A stretch of DNA of 10,423 nt from Actinobacteria bacterium UBA5976 (GTDB taxonomy: Bacteria; Actinomycetota; Actinomycetes; S36-B12; UBA5976), in the NCBI GenBank assembly GCA_002430405.1, contig DJBM01000126.1:8340-18762 (forward strand), given 5' to 3'. Below the pieces are notes generated by a model. That model was not told where the DNA came from, ran no database searches, and was given only the letters and a program-made list of their open reading frames with translations. Every line of letters begins with the position of its first letter. Position 1 is the first letter of the stretch. Shown piece by piece: positions 1 through 6,193 of the stretch. The translations under genes and the position numbers were made by a program.

Positions 1-170
1 CGCAGCTTCAACAGCTGGTCATCGGTCAAATCTTTGACGCGAATGCTGGGGTCGATCCCGGTGGCCTCTAGCGATTGCTTCGAGCGGGTGCGACCGACTC
101 CATAGATGTAGGTAAGGGCGATTTCGACCCGCTTGTCGCGGGGAATATCGACTCCGGCAAGACGTGCCAT
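1..170 (-). CDS. rpsM: Small-subunit ribosomal protein S13 (uS13), partial: N-terminal part
   Basis: S13 is a 30S head protein that contacts the P-site tRNA and forms bridges to L5 in the 50S subunit. The first 56 codons are present and the gene runs off the left edge. It begins MARLAGVDIPRDKRVEIALT and continues YIYGVGRTRSKQSLEATGID, then PSIRVKDLTDDQLLKL, all canonical for S13, including the helix-two-turns-helix YGVGRTRS. The ATG (168-170) is preceded by AGGAG at seven-base spacing. It is normally the first gene of the alpha operon (rpsM, rpsK, rpsD, rpoA, rplQ), and its structured leader is annotated separately. Confidence 0.97.
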   Translation of the reverse strand, partial: MARLAGVDIPRDKRVEIALTYIYGVGRTRSKQSLEATGIDPSIRVKDLTDDQLLKL

Positions 171-284
171 GTCATTTCTCCTGGTGCTGTGAGAGGTGTG
201 GAGCAGAATCTGTGCTCGGGCCTCTCCCCGAGGAGTCCTCCGTCCAAGACGGAATCTCGATCCTGCTGGTGGTGTGTTGAGTTA
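171..284 (-). promoter_or_regulatory. Structured leader upstream of rpsM: candidate pseudoknot, possible ribosomal-protein autoregulatory element
   Basis: This 114-base spacer separates rpmJ from rpsM, far more than most junctions here. In the minus-strand RNA I see a first hairpin UCCGUC-UUG-GACGGA (253-239) and a second CUCGGG-GAGAGG-CCCGAG (232-215). The whole six-base loop GAGAGG (226-221) is complementary to CCUCUC (196-191), eight bases before the rpsM AGGAG site, so an H-type pseudoknot is possible. A third stem, GAGCA with UGCUC (217-213 and 205-201), shares bases with the second and excludes it. CUCCU (235-231) could also pair with the AGGAG site itself (182-178). In E. coli, S4 represses the alpha operon through a pseudoknot at this position; that the same occurs here is inference. 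Confidence 0.45.
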
Positions 285-398
285 TTAGCCTTGACGCTGC
301 TTGTGACGGGGATTTTCGCAAATCACCATTACTTTTCCATGGCGACGAATGACTTTGCACTTGTCGCACATTGGCTTAACTGAGGGATTAACCTTCAC
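285..398 (-). CDS. rpmJ: Large-subunit ribosomal protein L36 (bL36), zinc-binding type, GTG start
   Basis: L36 is the smallest 50S protein and a zinc ribbon that stabilises 23S rRNA folding. Reading from GTG (396-398) gives 37 residues: MKVNPSVKPMCDKCKVIRRH then GKVMVICENPRHKQRQG, the exact family length. The zinc ligands C11, C14, C27 and H32 are all present, so this is the zinc-containing form. AGGA lies eight bases before the GTG. An ATG seven bases further upstream (403-405) is out of frame and stops after five codons, so it is not the start. The gene is short and GTG-initiated, so gene callers can easily miss it. infA lies 14 bases upstream. Confidence 0.95.
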   Translation of the reverse strand: MKVNPSVKPMCDKCKVIRRHGKVMVICENPRHKQRQG

Positions 399-412
399 TT
401 TTCATATCCTGA

Positions 413-634
413 TCACTTGTAACGATAAACAATTCGTCCGCGGGTTAGATCGTATGGAGATAACTCCACGACAACCTTGTCATCTGGCAAAATACGGATG
501 TAGTGCATACGCATCTTGCCGGAGATGTGAGCTAGAACCTTGTGGCCATTTTCGAGTTCTACCCGAAACATTGCGTTCGGTAGTGCCTCGGTGATGGTGC
601 CCTCGATCTCGATGGCGCCGTCTTTTTTGGCCAT
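413..634 (-). CDS. infA: Translation initiation factor IF-1
   Basis: IF-1 is a single OB-fold protein that occupies the ribosomal A site during initiation and assists IF-2 and IF-3. I start it at the ATG at 632-634, giving the standard 73 residues: MAKKDGAIEIEGTITEALPN, then AMFRVELENGHKVLAHISGK and MRMHYIRILPDDKVVVELSP, ending YDLTRGRIVYRYK. The frame is open to 715, but the extra 27 codons do not resemble IF-1 and precede the ribosome site. AAAGGAG lies upstream at a rather long spacing of about 13 bases. The TGA stop is 14 bases before rpmJ. Its separation from map by 171 bases suggests partly independent control. Confidence 0.98.
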   Translation of the reverse strand: MAKKDGAIEIEGTITEALPNAMFRVELENGHKVLAHISGKMRMHYIRILPDDKVVVELSPYDLTRGRIVYRYK

Positions 635-674
635 AAAAGTACTGACTCTCCTTTGGAAGCGGCCTAAGGAATGT

Positions 675-723
675 ACTTTAGGACCGAGGACTGATGTTAC
701 GGCAATACCCTGCAAAACATGAA
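675..723 (-). promoter_or_regulatory. infA: Possible promoter elements upstream of infA
   Basis: The map-infA spacer (635-805) is the longest gene-free stretch, so a separate infA promoter would be expected here if one exists. Two weak sigma-70-like pairs can be read on the minus strand: TTGCCG (700-705) with TAAAGT (675-680), spaced 19 bases, and TTCATG (718-723) with TAACAT (694-699), spaced 18 bases. Both -10 boxes fit TANNNT but neither -35 is strong. The rest of the spacer is A-rich just after map, with no clear minus-strand terminator. This is pattern reading only. Confidence 0.25.
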
Positions 724-738
724 ATCCTGGGAGTGAGC

Positions 739-760
739 CCCCATTGAAATAGGGGTTTTT
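739..760 (+). terminator. Terminator-like hairpin facing the plus strand, in the map-infA spacer
   Basis: On the plus strand, ccccat (739-744) pairs with at plus gggg (749-750 and 752-755) around a tgaa loop with one bulged a, and ttttt follows at 756-760. That is a small intrinsic-terminator shape for plus-strand transcripts. No plus-strand gene is present, so it could only stop antisense reading; on the minus strand it lacks a U tract. It may be coincidental. Confidence 0.25.
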
Positions 761-805
761 GCAACTCTGGGCGCAAGTTTTCTTAAAATCTTGTTTTTTT
801 GCTTA

Positions 806-1636
806 TTAGATGGCGTATTTAGCCGCCGGACTAGGGATTCCATGGGCCGCAAAGTACTGCGCTCCCCCATCATGAGCGGTTAAAACCCAGGGCCCCTCTG
901 AGGTGATTGCAACTGTGTGCTCCCAGTGCGCAGCGCGGGAACCATCTGTAGTTACAACCGTCCATTGGTCGTCAAGAGTTCGCACATGTTTTGATCCAAG
1001 CGTGGCCATTGGTTCAATAGCGAGTGCCATGCCAGGAATTAATTCTGGTCCGTGTCCTGGCGCACCATAATTACGAATGAGAGGATCCATGTGCATCTTT
1101 GTTCCAATTCCATGGCCACCGTAATCTTCCAAAATTCCGTAGTTGCCTGCGTTGCGAATAACCATCTCGATCGCGTGACTAATGTCAGATAATCGATTTC
1201 CTGCAACTGCCTTTGCTAAGCCCGCCCACATTGATTCGCGCGTTGCGTTACTAAGAGCTGTTTGCTCAGGCTCAGGTGTTCCAATTTCAATCGTTACTGC
1301 TGCATCACCATTCCAGCCATCCACAATTGCGCCGAAATCAACGGACAGAATGTCGCCATCCTGTAATGCAACTTCATTTGGAATTGAATGCACCACTTCA
1401 TCATTTAATGATGAGCAAATAACTGCAGGATAACCAAAGTATCCAAGGAACGAAGATTGTGCGCCTGCCGCGGTTAACATCTCGCGCGCTATTTTATCTA
1501 GTTGCAATGTTGTTACGCCGGGACCAGCTTCAAGTTGCATGCGAGCCAAAACATCGGCAACAACTAAGCCTGCCTTGCGCATTAAAAAAATTTGATCTAA
1601 AGACTTTATTTCAAATTTACTTTTGCGGCCAAGCAT
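806..1636 (-). CDS. map: Methionine aminopeptidase, type I
   Basis: Map removes the initiator methionine from new proteins when the next residue is small. The 276-residue protein carries all five metal ligands of the pita-bread fold: D100 and D111 (SVDFGAIVDGWNGDAAVT), H175 (GGHGIGTKMH), E208 (LAIEPM) and E239 (HWEHTVAIT), plus the substrate-binding His83 in VVHSIP. The C-terminus runs about 20 residues past the usual end (DGGAQYFAAHGIPSPAAKYAI), with no assigned role. The ATG has no recognisable Shine-Dalgarno sequence but sits nine bases after the adk stop, which suggests coupled or low-level translation. No SH3-binding or zinc-finger N-terminal extension is present. Confidence 0.97.
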   Translation of the reverse strand: MLGRKSKFEIKSLDQIFLMRKAGLVVADVLARMQLEAGPGVTTLQLDKIAREMLTAAGAQSSFLGYFGYPAVICSSLNDEVVHSIPNEVALQDGDILSVDFGAIVDGWNGDAAVTIEIGTPEPEQTALSNATRESMWAGLAKAVAGNRLSDISHAIEMVIRNAGNYGILEDYGGHGIGTKMHMDPLIRNYGAPGHGPELIPGMALAIEPMATLGSKHVRTLDDQWTVVTTDGSRAAHWEHTVAITSEGPWVLTAHDGGAQYFAAHGIPSPAAKYAI

Positions 1637-1645
1637 TTGGTGAAA

Positions 1646-2203
1646 CTAACTTTTTAGCGCGTCAGAAATTCGAGCAGTGACTTCCGCAACAGATCCAAGT
1701 CCATCTACTTGAACCAATAAGCCACGAGATTTGTAAAGCGCTGTCAACGGCTCCGTTTGTTCTGCATAAAGCTCTAAGCGCCTCCGGATCACTTCCGCGG
1801 TGTCATCGCTGCGACCTTGATCTTTGGCGCGAACAATAAGTCGCTTGACTACTTCTTCGGTGTCGGCGGTAAGTTCCAATACTCGATCTAGCGGGGTTGC
1901 GCCGAGCATGCCATCTAGTTCAGCGACTTGCGCAACCGTGCGTGGATAGCCATCTAATAAAAATCCGGCTGCAACGTCTGCATCTTTTAATCGGGCGCGG
2001 ACCATACCGTTAGTTACTGAATCAGGTACATACTCGCCAGCGTCCATGTACTTTTTCGCTTCTTGGCCAAGTGCGGTTCCTTGCGCCAAATTCAACCGAA
2101 ATAGATCTCCAGTTGAGATGTGAGTGACCCCAAACTCGGAGCAGATCATTTCCGCTTGAGTACCTTTGCCAGCACCTGGTGGCCCCATAATGAGCAACCG
2201 CAT
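1646..2203 (-). CDS. adk: Adenylate kinase, short form without the LID zinc insertion
   Basis: Adk catalyses ATP + AMP = 2 ADP in the cytosol and keeps the adenylate pools balanced. The 185-residue protein has the P-loop GPPGAGKGT (7-15), the AMP-binding motif STGDLFR (30-36), and DGYPRT (84-89) with the AMP-contacting Arg88. The LID region is reduced to RAKDQGRSDDTAEVIRRRL (125-143), so the usual extra segment of about 27 residues, with or without zinc cysteines, is absent. This short form is typical of Actinobacteria such as Mycobacterium. The ATG overlaps the secY stop (TAATG) with only a weak GAAGG upstream, so translation is probably coupled to secY. Nine bases separate it from map. Confidence 0.97.
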   Translation of the reverse strand: MRLLIMGPPGAGKGTQAEMICSEFGVTHISTGDLFRLNLAQGTALGQEAKKYMDAGEYVPDSVTNGMVRARLKDADVAAGFLLDGYPRTVAQVAELDGMLGATPLDRVLELTADTEEVVKRLIVRAKDQGRSDDTAEVIRRRLELYAEQTEPLTALYKSRGLLVQVDGLGSVAEVTARISDALKS

Positions 2204-3495
2204 TATTTCAAGAAACCTTCGTAATTACGTTGCTGCAGTTGGCTTTCGATTTGCTTCACAGTGTCCAAACCTACGCCCACAATGATCAAAATACTTGTCC
2301 CACCAAAAGCGAATCTGCTGCCAACCCCAAGGGCTGCAAATGCCAAGTAAGGCAGTGTGGCAATTGTTGCTAAGTAGAGCGAGCCAGGTAGTGTGATGCG
2401 ATTTAGGACGTAAGCCAAATATTCGGCAGTTGGCTTACCTGCTCGGATCCCAGGAATGAAGCCACCGTATTGCTTCATATTGTCGGCAGTTTCCTCGGGA
2501 TTAAACGTAATGGAGACATAGAAATAAGCGAAAAACATAATGAGTAAAAAGTTAAGCGTCAAGTAACCAGAGCGACCTGGATCCATGTAAGTAGCAACCC
2601 ATTGCGCCCAACCTGCTTGCGACCCAGTTAATTGCACAATTAGCGAAGGCAAGTAAAGCATCGACGAGGCAAAGATAACTGGAATAACACCAGCTTGATT
2701 CACTTTTATCGGCAAGTAAGTTGAAGTACCGCCGTAGGACTTACGACCAACTTGGCGCTTGGCGTACTGAACTGGAATTCGTCGTTGTGCTTGCTCAACA
2801 AAAACCACACCGGCAATAGTTATGCAAATGATCAAAATCACCAAAATGAACTTGAGGGAACCATCTACCCTAAAAATTGATGTTAACTGATCTGGGAATC
2901 TCGAAATAATCGAGGAGAAAATCAAAATCGACATACCGTTACCAACGCCACGATCTGTAATTAATTCGCCCAGCCAGAAAATTAGCGAGGCTCCGGCAGT
3001 CATAACAACAACTATGGTCAGCAACATTTGGATTGATTGATTAGGAAGCAGCTGCTCGTTGCAGCCTTGGAACAATCGACCAGGAGTACGGGCCAAAGTA
3101 ATGATTGTTGTGGATTGCAGAATTGCCAGGCCAACAGTTAGGTACCGGGTGAACTGGGTAATGCGAGCTTGACCTGCCTGGCCTTCCTTCTTCAAGGACT
3201 CCAGTCGCGGAATTACCACGGTTAATAACTGAATAATGATGCTTGCAGTGATGTACGGCATGATGCCGAGTGCAAAAATCGAAAGCTGCAACAAGGCGCC
3301 ACCGCTGAATAAGTTAATCAGGCCGTAAATCGAATTATCTTGAACTGAATCAACACAAGTTTGCACCGCTGTGTAACTCACGCCTGGCGCAGGAATGACC
3401 GAACCCATTCGAAAAATACCAATAATGCCAAGAGTGAATAATAATTTACGGCGCAAGTCCGGGGTACGAAACGCCGCTGCGAATGCACTTAGCAT
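2203..3495 (-). CDS. secY: Protein translocase channel subunit SecY
   Basis: SecY forms the protein-conducting channel in the cytoplasmic membrane, with SecE and SecG, and works with SecA or ribosomes. The 430-residue protein has about ten hydrophobic segments (near 17-37, 72-92, 115-137, 155-177, 184-200, 215-235, 266-288, 311-331, 368-390, 397-415). Conserved landmarks are VIPAPGV (33-39), the plug region with NLFSGGALLQLSIFALGIMP (61-80), TDRGVGNGMS (180-189), cytosolic loop C4 with RIPVQYAKRQVGRKSYGG (239-256), and loop C5 with FNPEETADNMKQYGGFIPGI (331-350) followed by Arg351, the position of the SecA-contacting arginine of E. coli. AAGGAG at six-base spacing precedes the ATG. The TAA overlaps the adk start. 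It is complete, with no frameshift. Confidence 0.98.
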   Translation of the reverse strand: MLSAFAAAFRTPDLRRKLLFTLGIIGIFRMGSVIPAPGVSYTAVQTCVDSVQDNSIYGLINLFSGGALLQLSIFALGIMPYITASIIIQLLTVVIPRLESLKKEGQAGQARITQFTRYLTVGLAILQSTTIITLARTPGRLFQGCNEQLLPNQSIQMLLTIVVVMTAGASLIFWLGELITDRGVGNGMSILIFSSIISRFPDQLTSIFRVDGSLKFILVILIICITIAGVVFVEQAQRRIPVQYAKRQVGRKSYGGTSTYLPIKVNQAGVIPVIFASSMLYLPSLIVQLTGSQAGWAQWVATYMDPGRSGYLTLNFLLIMFFAYFYVSITFNPEETADNMKQYGGFIPGIRAGKPTAEYLAYVLNRITLPGSLYLATIATLPYLAFAALGVGSRFAFGGTSILIIVGVGLDTVKQIESQLQQRNYEGFLK

Positions 3496-3520
3496 TTTCG
3501 ACTCCTTGGGTTGTTTTCTT

Positions 3521-3538
3521 CCGAAAATTTGATTTCGG
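3521..3538 (-). promoter_or_regulatory. Alternative short hairpin competing with the rplO-secY stem
   Basis: On the plus strand, ccgaaa (3521-3526) is the reverse complement of tttcgg (3533-3538), with a six-base spacer. The second of these lies inside one arm of the 17-bp stem. In the RNA, the 3' arm of the long stem could therefore pair instead with the UUUCGG just downstream, so the two folds exclude each other. That is the geometry of an attenuator, but the short fold is much weaker and no ligand or leader peptide is apparent. Confidence 0.3.
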
Positions 3539-3567
3539 CAGTCTCATACAACTGCCGAAATCAAATT
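3526..3567 (-). terminator. 17-bp perfect hairpin between rplO and secY: terminator or attenuator candidate
   Basis: The two arms, aatttgatttcggcagt (3526-3542) and actgccgaaatcaaatt (3551-3567), are perfect inverted repeats around an eight-base loop. In the minus-strand RNA the stem begins two bases after the rplO TGA stop and ends in a U-rich stretch (AAUUUU and then CGG). That short U tract, with an A/U-rich lower stem, makes a partly efficient intrinsic terminator plausible, but the tract is short and secY-adk-map downstream must still be expressed. A transcript-processing or 3'-end stabilising role is equally possible. The stem itself is read directly; the function is inference. Confidence 0.55.
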
Positions 3568-3569
3568 AT

Positions 3570-4010
3570 TCAGACTTGGTTTGCAGAACCACCAGCTGCA
3601 GCAATCTTTGCCTTAGCTGATTCCGAGAACGCATTAGCGGTTACTTTAACCGAAATGGAAATTTCTCCTTGACCTAGAACTTTTACAAGTTCGCCTTTGC
3701 GAACTGCGCCAGCATTTACCAGGTCAGTAATTGATACGTCGCCACCTTTTGGAAACAGTGCATTGATCTGTGCGACGTTAACAACTTGGTATTCCGTGCC
3801 GAATGGGTTTTTAAAGCCCTTCAACTTTGGCGTACGCATATGAAGTGGCATCTGGCCACCTTCAAAACGAACCGGAACTTGGTAGCGCGCCTTAGTACCT
3901 TTAGTGCCGCGACCTGCTGTCTTACCCTTGCTACCTTCACCACGGCCAACGCGTGTTTTAGCAGTCTTACTACCCGGAGCCGGGCGAAGATGATGAATCT
4001 TAAGCGTCAT
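3570..4010 (-). CDS. rplO: Large-subunit ribosomal protein L15 (uL15)
   Basis: L15 is a late 50S assembly protein with a long extended N-terminal tail running into the rRNA core. The 146-residue protein shows the Gly/Lys/Arg-rich extension (TRVGRGEGSKGKTAGRGTKG, 19-38), the motif VRFEGGQMPLHMRTPKLKGF (47-66), and a globular C-domain ending in VTANAFSESAKAKIAAAGGS. Its ATG is two bases after rpmD. It is the last ribosomal gene before secY, and the following 74-base spacer carries a 17-bp perfect hairpin that begins a few bases past the TGA stop, so transcription may partly end here. Confidence 0.98.
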   Translation of the reverse strand: MTLKIHHLRPAPGSKTAKTRVGRGEGSKGKTAGRGTKGTKARYQVPVRFEGGQMPLHMRTPKLKGFKNPFGTEYQVVNVAQINALFPKGGDVSITDLVNAGAVRKGELVKVLGQGEISISVKVTANAFSESAKAKIAAAGGSANQV

Positions 4011-4012
4011 GG

Positions 4013-4195
4013 TTACTTAACCTCCTCAACACTTACCAAGTGGCGAACGGTGTTAACCATGCCACGAATTTCTGGACGATCTTCTTTAATAACAGTGTCA
4101 CCGATTCGCTTTAAGCCAAGTGAGCGCAAAGTGTCGCGCTGATTTTGCTTGCCGCCAATACCAGACCTCAACTGAGTTACTTTGAATTTTGCCAT
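4013..4195 (-). CDS. rpmD: Large-subunit ribosomal protein L30 (uL30)
   Basis: L30 is a small ferredoxin-fold-like 50S protein that is absent in some bacterial groups, so its presence here is informative. The 60-residue length is typical. The sequence MAKFKVTQLRSGIGGKQNQR opens the family core and is followed by DTLRSLGLKRIGDTVIKEDR, then the C-terminal helix IRGMVNTVRHLVSVEEV. The ATG overlaps the rpsE stop by one base. GAGGAGG just before its stop codon serves the rplO start two bases after that stop. Confidence 0.97.
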   Translation of the reverse strand: MAKFKVTQLRSGIGGKQNQRDTLRSLGLKRIGDTVIKEDRPEIRGMVNTVRHLVSVEEVK

Positions 4196-4812
4196 TACGC
4201 ACCAACCTTCTCTGCGTTCGCGCGAAGTAGCGCAGCTGGCGCCACTTGGTCAAGTGGCAGACCGCGGCGAGCCGCAACTTGTTCTGGGCGCTCAAGCATT
4301 TTCAGTGCTGCAACAGTTGCATGCACGATGTTGATCGCATTGTCAGATCCAAGTGACTTGGAAAGTACATCAGCAATTCCAGCACATTCAAGTACCGCGC
4401 GCACTGGTCCACCTGCGATAACGCCGGTACCTGGAGCGGCTGGACGAAGCATTACAACGCCTGCTGCAGCTTCACCCTTAACTGGATGTGGGATTGTCTT
4501 TTGGATGCGCGGCACAACGAAGAAATTCTTCTTTGCTTCCTCAACACCTTTAGCGATGGCGGCAGGCACTTCTTTTGCCTTGCCGTAACCCACGCCTACT
4601 CGACCATCGCCGTCACCGACAACAACTAGAGCGGTGAAGCTAAAGCGACGACCACCCTTAACAACTTTCGAAACACGGTTGATAGCAACAACACGCTCTA
4701 CGAATGCACTCTTTTCGACAGGTGCCTGTGAGCGATCATTACGATCACGACGTTCGCGACGATCGTTAGTACCGCCCTCGCGAGTTTCACCACCACGTTG
4801 GTTAGCAGCCAT
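4195..4812 (-). CDS. rpsE: Small-subunit ribosomal protein S5 (uS5)
   Basis: S5 lies on the back of the 30S subunit at the mRNA entrance and contributes to decoding fidelity. It has 205 residues, longer than E. coli S5 because of a roughly 34-residue hydrophilic N-terminal extension rich in Arg, Asp, Glu and Gly (REGGTNDRRERRDRNDRSQA), a common actinobacterial trait and probably disordered. The double-stranded-RNA-binding-like N-domain follows (FVERVVAINRVSKVVKGGRR at 37-56, then GYGKAKEVPAAI at 75-86). The C-domain has RPAAPGTGVIAGGPVRAVLE (123-142) and IVHATVAAL. AGGA lies about nine bases before the ATG. The TAA overlaps the rpmD ATG (TAATG). Confidence 0.98.
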   Translation of the reverse strand: MAANQRGGETREGGTNDRRERRDRNDRSQAPVEKSAFVERVVAINRVSKVVKGGRRFSFTALVVVGDGDGRVGVGYGKAKEVPAAIAKGVEEAKKNFFVVPRIQKTIPHPVKGEAAAGVVMLRPAAPGTGVIAGGPVRAVLECAGIADVLSKSLGSDNAINIVHATVAALKMLERPEQVAARRGLPLDQVAPAALLRANAEKVGA

Positions 4813-4839
4813 AATTACTTTTCCTACTTCCTTCGTGAC

Positions 4840-5220
4840 TTAGAAATCGAGGCCGCCCTCGCGGGCGCCATCAGCTAGTGCCGCAATTCGGCCGTGGTAC
4901 TTATTGCCACCACGATCAAATACGACTGTTGAAATTCCGGCTTGCTTGGCACGTTCTGCAACAAGTTTTCCGACCTCACGGGCCTTTGCACTCTTGTCGT
5001 CAGCATTGCTCTTCAAGGTCTTTTCCATTGTTGATGCGTATGCAAGTGTGTGACCTGCAACATCGTCAACTACCTGGACTGAAATGTGACGAGCGGAACG
5101 GTTAACTACCATGCGTGGACGCGCAGTTGTTCCCGAAAGCTTCTTGCGAACACGAGTGTGGCGACGCTTGCGCGCTACCGCCTTCTTGTTACCTGAACCT
5201 AATTTGGCTACGACAGACAT
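4840..5220 (-). CDS. rplR: Large-subunit ribosomal protein L18 (uL18)
   Basis: L18 binds 5S rRNA together with L5 and delivers it to the 50S subunit. The protein has 126 residues. The N-terminus is strongly basic (KKAVARKRRHTRVRKKLSGT, residues 12-31), followed by RPRMVVNRSARHISVQVVDD (35-54) and the conserved C-terminal signature VVFDRGGNKYHGRIAALADG (99-118) ending GGLDF. Its ATG lies two bases after the rplF stop, so it is likely translated by ribosomes coming from rplF. A 27-base spacer separates it from rpsE. Confidence 0.98.
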   Translation of the reverse strand: MSVVAKLGSGNKKAVARKRRHTRVRKKLSGTTARPRMVVNRSARHISVQVVDDVAGHTLAYASTMEKTLKSNADDKSAKAREVGKLVAERAKQAGISTVVFDRGGNKYHGRIAALADGAREGGLDF

Positions 5221-5222
5221 GA

Positions 5223-5765
5223 TTACTTCTTGCCAGCCTTTCCAGCCTTGCGACGAATAACTTCGTCTGAATAACGGATACCTTTTGCCTTGTATGGATC
5301 TGGCTTACGAAGCTTGCGCAAGTTTGCGGATACTTCGCCAACTTGCTGCTTATCGATACCTGATACATGCAATTTTGTTGGGGTCTCAACTGTGAAAGTA
5401 ATTCCTGCTGGGGCAGTTACCTTCACTGGATGGGAAAAACCAAGTGCAAATTCCAAAGTGTCACCTTGGGCAGCCACACGGTAACCAGTACCTGTGATTT
5501 CCAGAGTCTTTGAATAGCCCTGAGTTACTCCAACAACCATGTTAGAAATCAAAGTGCGAGTCAGGCCATGACGGGCACGGCTTTCGCGCTCGTCATTTGG
5601 ACGGGTAACAGCAAGTTGTCCATCTTCTTCGCGCGCAACAGTGATTGGCTCGACAACAACATGAGAAAGTGAACCTTTTGGTCCCTTTACAGTGACGTTT
5701 GAACCGTCAATAGTTACTTCAACACCACTTGGAATGGTGATTGGCATACGACCGATACGTGACAT
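5223..5765 (-). CDS. rplF: Large-subunit ribosomal protein L6 (uL6)
   Basis: L6 sits near the factor-binding (GTPase-associated) region of the 50S subunit and is composed of two similar domains. The 180-residue length is typical. It begins MSRIGRMPITIPSGVEV, with VTVKGPKGSL near residue 24, the interdomain segment RHGLTRTLISNMVVGVTQGY, and the second-domain motif GTGYRVAAQGDTLEFALGFS. The C-terminal signature LRKPDPYKAKGIRYSDEVI precedes a Lys-rich end. A clear AGGAG with six-base spacing precedes the ATG in a 12-base gap after rpsH. Confidence 0.98.
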   Translation of the reverse strand: MSRIGRMPITIPSGVEVTIDGSNVTVKGPKGSLSHVVVEPITVAREEDGQLAVTRPNDERESRARHGLTRTLISNMVVGVTQGYSKTLEITGTGYRVAAQGDTLEFALGFSHPVKVTAPAGITFTVETPTKLHVSGIDKQQVGEVSANLRKLRKPDPYKAKGIRYSDEVIRRKAGKAGKK

Positions 5766-5777
5766 GTCAGGCTCCTC

Positions 5778-6176
5778 TTACCAGACGTAGGCGAGAACTT
5801 CTCCACCTACGCCCTTCTGTGCGCACTGCTTGTCAGTTAAAAGTCCAGTTGAAGTTGAGATGATTGCAATTCCAAGTCCACCAAGAACGCGAGGTAGCGC
5901 AGTGTTCTTTGCGTAAACGCGAAGGCCGGGCTTTGATACTCGACGAACTCCAGCCATTGACCGCTCCCGGTTTGGTCCATACTTCAAGTTGATGTTAAGT
6001 GTTTTGCCAACTTGTGCATCAGTTATGTCAAAGCTGCCGATGTAACCCTCACGCTTGAGGATTTCAGCAATGTGCTCTTTCATTTTGGAATGCGGCATTG
6101 ACACGGACTCATGGTGAGCCGAGTTTGCATTGCGAACACGCGTTAGCATGTCTGCAATTGGGTCTGTCATCGTCAT
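5778..6176 (-). CDS. rpsH: Small-subunit ribosomal protein S8 (uS8)
   Basis: S8 binds helix 21 of 16S rRNA in the central domain and in E. coli also represses the spc operon. I start it at the ATG at 6174-6176, giving 132 residues that begin MTMTDPIADMLTRVRNAN. AAGGG lies about ten bases upstream; the second ATG (6168-6170) would remove two residues and is less well spaced. The same frame happens to be open a further 113 codons upstream, but that part lies over rpsN and does not resemble S8. Family motifs include MPHSKMKEHIAEILKREGYI (27-46), KPGLRVYAKNTALPRVLGGL (82-101) and the C-terminal RNA-binding signature GIAIISTSTGLLTDKQC (102-118). Confidence 0.97.
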   Translation of the reverse strand: MTMTDPIADMLTRVRNANSAHHESVSMPHSKMKEHIAEILKREGYIGSFDITDAQVGKTLNINLKYGPNRERSMAGVRRVSKPGLRVYAKNTALPRVLGGLGIAIISTSTGLLTDKQCAQKGVGGEVLAYVW

Positions 6177-6193
6177 TGGCTTATCGCCCTTCT

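Noticed and set aside
75..383. 102-codon plus-strand open frame over the rpsM-rpmJ region.
   Set aside because: It crosses two conserved minus-strand genes and the structured leader; no protein family features seen.
635..715. 27-codon N-terminal extension of infA.
   Set aside because: IF-1 begins MAKKDGAIEIEG in the family; the extension precedes the AAAGGAG site and overlaps the putative promoter region.
3526..3567. The long inverted repeat considered as a mobile-element end or MITE remnant.
   Set aside because: No target duplication, no second copy in the window, and its position at the gene end with a U-rich flank fits an RNA hairpin better.
4145..4588. 147-codon plus-strand open frame.
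   Set aside because: It is antisense to rpsE and rpmD, has low-complexity Ala/Ser/Thr composition expected from reverse reading, and has no recognisable domain.
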